Below, in pieces: positions 60,001 through 64,000 of a DNA stretch of 64,000 nt. Each line of letters begins with the position of its first letter. The first letter of the stretch is position 1. The notes below the pieces were generated by a model that made no database searches, was not told the DNA's origin, and saw only the letters and a list, made by a program, of their open reading frames with translations. The stretch covers positions 1,860,001 through 1,924,000 of the forward strand of contig JBCAML010000007.1 of assembly GCA_038503075.1 (NCBI GenBank), written 5' to 3'. This DNA is from Gyromitra esculenta. Lineage: Eukaryota > Ascomycota > Pezizomycetes > Pezizales > Discinaceae. A program made the translations under genes and the position numbers.

Positions 60001-60360
60001 CGGGCGCTGGCCGGCAGTGAGAAGGCTCTCGGGAAGGAGCACCCGTTGACGCTGGACACGGTCAACAACATGGCGAGCGTCTACGACAATCAAGGCCGGT
60101 ACTCGGAGGCGCTGAAATGGTACGGGCGGGCGCTGGCCGGCAGCGAGAAGGCTCTCGGGAAGGAGCACCCGTTGACGCTGGACACGGTCAACAACATGGC
60201 GAGCGTCTACGACAATCAAGGCCGGTACTCGGAGGCGCTGGAGTGGTACGGGCGGGCGCTGGCTGGCAAGGAGAAGGCTCTCGGGAAGGAGCACCCGTCG
60301 ACACTTATTACATCCAAGGCTCTAGAGAACCTTCAAAATCGTATGAAAGCACTAAGTTAG
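57069..60360 (+). CDS. fungal NLR: helical N-terminal domain, NACHT, TPR repeats
   Basis: NOD-like STAND NTPase, a class whose known fungal members trigger heterokaryon incompatibility or immune-like death after ligand sensing. Six exons: 57069..57100, 57189..57495, 57542..57755, 57805..57942, 57990..58052, 58175..60360, 979 aa. Residues 1-251 form a helical domain (FLQFGPSIDTIVQ...SPIWAPIRVILQ) resembling the DUF7708-type domain often found before fungal NACHT. The NACHT has Walker A GIPGCGKS (308-315), Walker B CVIDALDECDD (about 406-416), and ATSRLNEP. A winged-helix-like region follows with LSVAEISLALAI. From about residue 808 come four 42-residue kinesin-light-chain-like TPR units, nearly identical to one another. 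The intron at 57756 was picked by frame. The ligand and effector output are unknown, and I see no amyloid or lipase domain. Confidence 0.9.
59845..60303 (+). repeat. 126-bp near-identical TPR-coding repeats
   Basis: Unit starts at 59845, 59971, 60097 and 60223, exactly 126 bp apart; the fourth is partial and diverges after about 60303. By eye, units 2 and 3 differ at 3 of 126 bases and units 1 and 3 at 5. Changes fall in a few codons (E/K at unit position 7, S/R/K at 16, P-L-T versus P-S-A near 26, H/N near 32, N/D near 40). This is the high-internal-conservation pattern reported for fungal NLR repeats. It lies inside the NLR gene. Confidence 0.9.
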
Positions 60361-61239
60361 TAATCTTTGTTCTTTAATACTATAGGGGTTTGCTCGTGAA
60401 GATAACCTGCTTACGTGTGGGCCACTGCAGACTAATTGTTTAGCATCTCTATGGGCAACTTGAATCCTTTACTTACTCTTGGGCTGCACCTTTATTTTCA
60501 TGATTTCTCTTATTACATGTTTGGTCAACTAGCAAAGTTGAACGTGGGTTGGCGAGGACGAGCGGTCCTGTGTTTGTTTCATCAGACATTTTTTTGTTGT
60601 TGAAAGCTGCTAGGATGGAGATTCTCGCAGCTTATGAGGCTGGTCTGATTTATTCCATTTTGGGGGGATTAGGGGTTTTTGTAGTGGTTAATAGTATGTT
60701 GCCAGAACCATTTGGACAATTTGAGGGAAGTGTCTGGGACTGGATTCAGATACGTTTCTTAACTTTCTAGCATACGGGGGCTCCTTAGGAGGTAATCAAA
60801 ACGAATCTATACTGACGGTGCTGGAAACCTTGCTTAAAAGATAATACGGTACTGCAACGCAGGAGCCCTATCCGTGTTACGATCATCCGTGATCACTCGC
60901 AAGAATCTAGTTTCCTTGAGAACCGCGCCAAACTGATATAACCGCAAAAAATATCTATCGATGATATCATAGTGTTTGAGCCAAGAGTCTACTCGGTTTC
61001 CCTATTTTCCGATCCATCAATGACTATTAAGATATTGGAAAATCCAGTAAAGTGCAAAAACCGGTAACCGTGAGACCACAGCCACCCTGGATCCCCGGTA
61101 CCATCTCGTACTACACCATCTCCATAATGAGATCGCTATATCCCTAGTTCTATTTCCTCTTCCGCGAAACCTCCCACTTCCCGCTATCTCTCGCTTATAT
61201 TAAAACACTAGCAAGCGTGCGAGAGCTTTGCGTGTTCAC
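60361..61239. other. intergenic region, no gene called
   Basis: 879 bp between the NLR stop and the end of the microprotein candidate. A plus-strand frame with a Met at 60615 would code about 51 mostly hydrophobic residues, but nothing else supports it. Confidence 0.5.
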
Positions 61240-61400
61240 TTAGAGTAGATTGGCGAACGGATTTCCAACCCGTGGGTCAATCGCGATCAGAGCGCCCCAC
61301 AGCAGACCGAGGCCGACGAATATGGTTGGGAGCTTGTATTTAGGTTAGCTAAGTCCGCTAAAGTGGAATAAGAGAGAGGAGATACTATGAAGGAGATCAT
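61240..61400 (-). CDS. candidate 35-residue single-span membrane microprotein
   Basis: Two exons, complement(61240..61332, 61386..61400). Exon 1 codes MISFI; exon 2 codes LPTIFVGLGLLWGALIAIDP then RVGNPFANLL and a TAA. The 53-nt intron starts GTATCT and ends ACAAG, with a textbook branch sequence gctaac 12-17 nt before the acceptor. An in-frame TGA lies two codons before the ATG, so this is the only Met. On the same strand a TATA tract (61476-61485) sits about 80 bp upstream, then pyrimidine-rich leader. The peptide is one hydrophobic helix with an Arg-Asn-containing C-terminal tail. I do not recognise the family; a small subunit of an organellar or ER complex is conceivable. It was found only by joining exons. 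Confidence 0.5.
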
Positions 61401-61475
61401 TTTTCAGAGTGAGGAGTGAGGAGGGAACTTGTTGGTGGCGATAATGATGGCTTTTTTCTTTCTTAGATAGTGGGG

Positions 61476-61485
61476 ATATATATAT
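61476..61485 (-). promoter_or_regulatory. candidate TATA box for the microprotein gene
   Basis: A run of alternating AT (atatatatat) lies 76-85 bp upstream of the candidate ATG at 61400 on the minus strand. Supportive only in context. Confidence 0.35.
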
Positions 61486-62234
61486 GTGTGTGGAGTAAAG
61501 AAGGTAGAGAGTTTGGGAAGCTATAAGTGCTGGGTCTTCGCCGAGGTGGATTCTGTATTTCTGGGAACGGTGTGCTCGGAGGTTCGATTTAGAACTTATT
61601 GTAAGCAGTCACATATTTGGAGGCGGCCGTGAAACTATGGTTGTGTAGTTTCTGAGGGTCCGGTACAATCGCCCTACGTGAAAACGATCAATTCTGGGGA
61701 TCTGTTCATAGGGGAGCTGCTCCCGGGGCTACCCTTGTTAGGACTGGGTTCTGTATTTTTTTTTAAGGCGGGGGGTTTTAAAACTTCATGTAGTTTACAT
61801 GCAGTTTAATATCAGATCTTTGAGAGTTCTACCCCAGTTCCTACCCGGTTCCTGGGATTCTGTATTCTGGCTACATGTACCTGCATGTAGTTACGATTCC
61901 AACACAAGAATATATCAAATAGACTTTCTTCGCAGCGTGAGGGGCTCAGGTGAATTCTCGCATTTTTAGAAAAACTCACAGGCTTATTATGCTAGGGTTT
62001 AGATGACATGCTGGTTTATTGTAGGTTGCAATTCTTCCATAGGGAAGTTAAAATTTAAAGTCGAGGTCACATAATATCACTCGTATAATCTAAAGTTTTC
62101 TATTTGTGTGCGGGGTTCCTGTATCATAAAGAGGTGTGGGAAATTAGATATAGCTGACTCACGAGATTGATTCTAGAATCATTGCGGTATATTTACGTGT
62201 GAAATGTCCGTTTTGACGTAAGTACATTCCACTA

Positions 62235-62743
62235 CAGCGAAATCGCCCTATAAGGGATCGCTATATAAGGATATTTGGCTTATAAGGATATGGGTGACAA
62301 CCCGTGGTATTTTTGTATGGGGAAATAAGAATATCGCTATGTAAGAATATCCTTAGGATTTCTATTTTTTTTTATTAGCTTATCTTTATAGAAAGGCTAG
62401 GGTTAGGGTTAAATTAACGAGAATAGATAGATTGACGCATCCAACCCTTAGGTTATGGGGACAAATTAACTAGAATGAGAAGAGGTGTAGAAACGCAAAG
62501 GATTTGAGGTATGGGAAGCCAAATGCAAAAAAACATGACAATGTACTTTAGAAGCAGGTAATACTTTTAACATAGTGCGAGACAGCAGCTCAACGCGTGC
62601 TGTCTGTAAACGTATGGGGGGGTAACTAATTGTAACGACGTTTTCATGGTCATGTAAAATCACTCGGATTCTCTATAAGAATATCCTCTCTATAAGGATA
62701 TGGGACTGCTCCAAAAACATATCCTTATAGGGCGATTTCGCTG
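62235..62743. mobile_element. 509-bp pogo-like non-autonomous element
   Basis: Left end CAGCGAAATCGCCCTATAAG and right end CTTATAGGGCGATTTCGCTG are exact inverse complements over at least 20 bp, flanked by TA (62233-62234, 62744-62745). The termini differ from the smaller elements only in the first bases (CAGCGAAATCG versus CAGTACAATCG). Internal copies of ctataaggata occur near both ends. It also contains a short telomere-like tagggttagggtt at 62398. No transposase frame. It lies 224 bp past the DRE2 stop. Confidence 0.8.
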
Positions 62744-62966
62744 TACCCAAACCTAAAACCACTATATCGTATACACCACTCCCGCACTTACAAGTGCATG
62801 AAAATTTTATCATCTTCCATATGTTTATGTAAAGCAGCAACTCCAATTCAGTTAACAGTTTTTGGAAAAAAAGCATGTATAGAGTAAAGAAACCCCCAAA
62901 ATAAAGACAAAAAAATACAAAGAACCCGAACCAGAACCAGAACCCGGAATGAAATGAAATCCCACT

Positions 62967-64000
62967 CTATAGCTGATCATCCGCCATATCAATAACTACT
63001 TGTTCTCCGGGCTTAAAAGCCGGTAGCCCAATATACGGACATCCCGCACACCTACCATACATTAGCACTTTCCACACGCCCCTCGGGAGGTAGAACATAC
63101 CTGAAAGCATCTCCTAAATAACAACTTCCGCACGAACTCGCTTTCCCTTCCACTGTGAAGTCAATCTCTGCTAGGTCATCTGCGTTCAACTTGATCCCAG
63201 CTGCGGCCTTCTCTTTGGCTGCAGCAAGTGCTATATCGGCTGCTGATCGCTTCGATTGGTCTTCTTCTTCAAGCTGTTCGCGGAGACCGCAGGTACAATC
63301 TTTGCAAGCGCGTCTGCGTTTACCGGGCTTGGGACGACACTCGGGAGCTGTGGACGCGTTAGCGCGACCGAGTGACCGGAGGGGGGAAAAGGGAAGACAA
63401 ACGCTGCTGAATAGGTGTCGCTAGATCATCATCATCCATGAGAGTATCCTCATCAATCAGTTCCTCGTCCTCATCCAAATCATCCCCAAAGTCCACGAAC
63501 CCGACTCCATTCACTGCCGCTACCGCTGCCACCTTCACAGGTTCTGTAGGTACTACAGCTGCTGCGTTTGCCCCGCTGTCACCTTTCTTCCTGGGCCGCA
63601 ATGGCACGCTCTTAACGGTATCTGGTTTCACTAATACGCTGCTTCCATTCTCCTCCTCTGTCAGGAACCCTGCCATTACCAACGACAACTTGTTGCACGC
63701 CGCTAGGACGTTATCGTGGCTTCGCCATTTGGCGCCGGGAACCATGGACGCGAACACCTTGTCGAGTATTCCGGCGTTCAGTTCCGGGGCGCTGGTGGGA
63801 GAGGAGAGTAGCATGACGGAGGTGTAGGATTTTTCGGGGAGGGCAACGAGGTTGAGGGCTAGGCGGTCGAGCATTTGGACGTCTGTGCTGTCGCGGGGGA
63901 GGGTGGAGAGGGCGGATTCGAGGACATGGGGGGTAGAGGAGATGGATGGAGGACAGAGTAGGAGTGTCCGGTGTGGTGTGGTGGAGGTGGAGGTGGAGGG
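62967..64000 (-). CDS. DRE2: anamorsin/Dre2, cytosolic Fe-S cluster assembly (5' truncated by window)
   Basis: Electron-transfer component of the cytosolic iron-sulfur assembly pathway; takes electrons from Tah18 and carries [2Fe-2S]/[4Fe-4S] clusters. Visible exons: complement(62967..63051, 63101..63347, 63403..>64000); the start codon lies beyond the right edge. The N-terminal methyltransferase-like domain is partly present ([32 protein letters not shown]). An acidic linker ([20 protein letters not shown]) follows. The cluster-binding C terminus is complete: [19 protein letters not shown], then [19 protein letters not shown], with [11 protein letters not shown] and the end DMADDQL. Frame arithmetic from the internal Met at 63874 to the stop is consistent across both introns. 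Confidence 0.95.

Larger units (their letters stand above)
61401..62966. other. intergenic region with a 509-bp MITE-type element
   Basis: Contains the element at 62235-62743, a degenerate half-terminus ggtacaatcgccctac near 61662 with no matching partner seen, and several tacatg/catgta motifs near 61786-61890. No further gene was recognised. Confidence 0.55.

Noticed and set aside
59818..60294. 158-codon minus-strand frame opposite the TPR repeats
   Set aside because: It is the antisense of a GC-rich 126-bp repeat, so it repeats for the same reason. No start context or family supports it.
60615..60770. 51-codon hydrophobic plus-strand frame
   Set aside because: A single short frame without splice, promoter or homology support, unlike the microprotein candidate at 61240.
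62398..62410. Telomere-like tagggttagggtt
   Set aside because: Only two units, and inside a MITE-type element; not evidence of a chromosome end.

Overview
This is a stretch of nuclear genome from a filamentous ascomycete (Pezizomycotina). The evidence is protein-coding genes split by many short GT-AG introns (46 to about 240 nt, usually with a CTAAC/CTGAC-type branch point 10-25 nt before the AG), fungal-only families (AUR1, a DUF7514-type protein, NmrA-like, a NACHT-TPR NLR), and loose spacing with 0.5-3 kb gene-free gaps. The spaced-out layout, MITE-like elements and NACHT-TPR gene would suit an early-diverging group such as Pezizomycetes, but that placement is an inference. All gene models were assembled by hand from reading frames and splice sites. 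Every multi-exon model sums to a whole number of codons, apart from the two genes cut by the window edges.

Layout, left to right: the last 28 codons of an unidentified gene (1-84); DNA polymerase delta catalytic subunit POL3 (minus) divergent from aspartate kinase HOM3 (plus); class I histone deacetylase RPD3 (minus) divergent from COPII coat gene SEC24 (plus); CDC28/CDK1 (plus); ribosomal protein S10 (plus), convergent with endosulfine IGO1 (minus); an unidentified, possibly mitochondrial 389-aa protein (plus); a DUF7514-type protein (plus); TOR kinase (plus, 13 exons, 2398 aa); inositol phosphorylceramide synthase AUR1 (plus); an NmrA-like NAD(P)-binding protein (minus); PIG-S/GPI17 (plus); VPS55 (minus) divergent from a 979-aa NLR with NACHT domain and near-identical TPR repeats (plus); a candidate 35-residue membrane microprotein (minus); and DRE2/anamorsin (minus), cut off by the right edge.

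Most genes are core housekeeping functions: replication, chromatin, cell cycle, translation, TOR signalling, sphingolipid and GPI synthesis, COPII and endosomal trafficking, and Fe-S assembly. CDK1, IGO1 and TOR belong to one regulatory circuit (TORC1 - Rim15/Greatwall - endosulfine - PP2A-B55 opposing CDK1) and lie within about 23 kb, but no shared control is visible. The accessory parts are the NLR, whose TPR units look recently homogenised and contrast in base composition with the rest of the gene, a family of short inverted-repeat elements flanked by TA, and a second inverted-repeat element near 10.4-11.0 kb. The palindrome TACATGTA occurs at least 15 times by eye, always outside genes. 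No rRNA, tRNA or CRISPR array was recognised.
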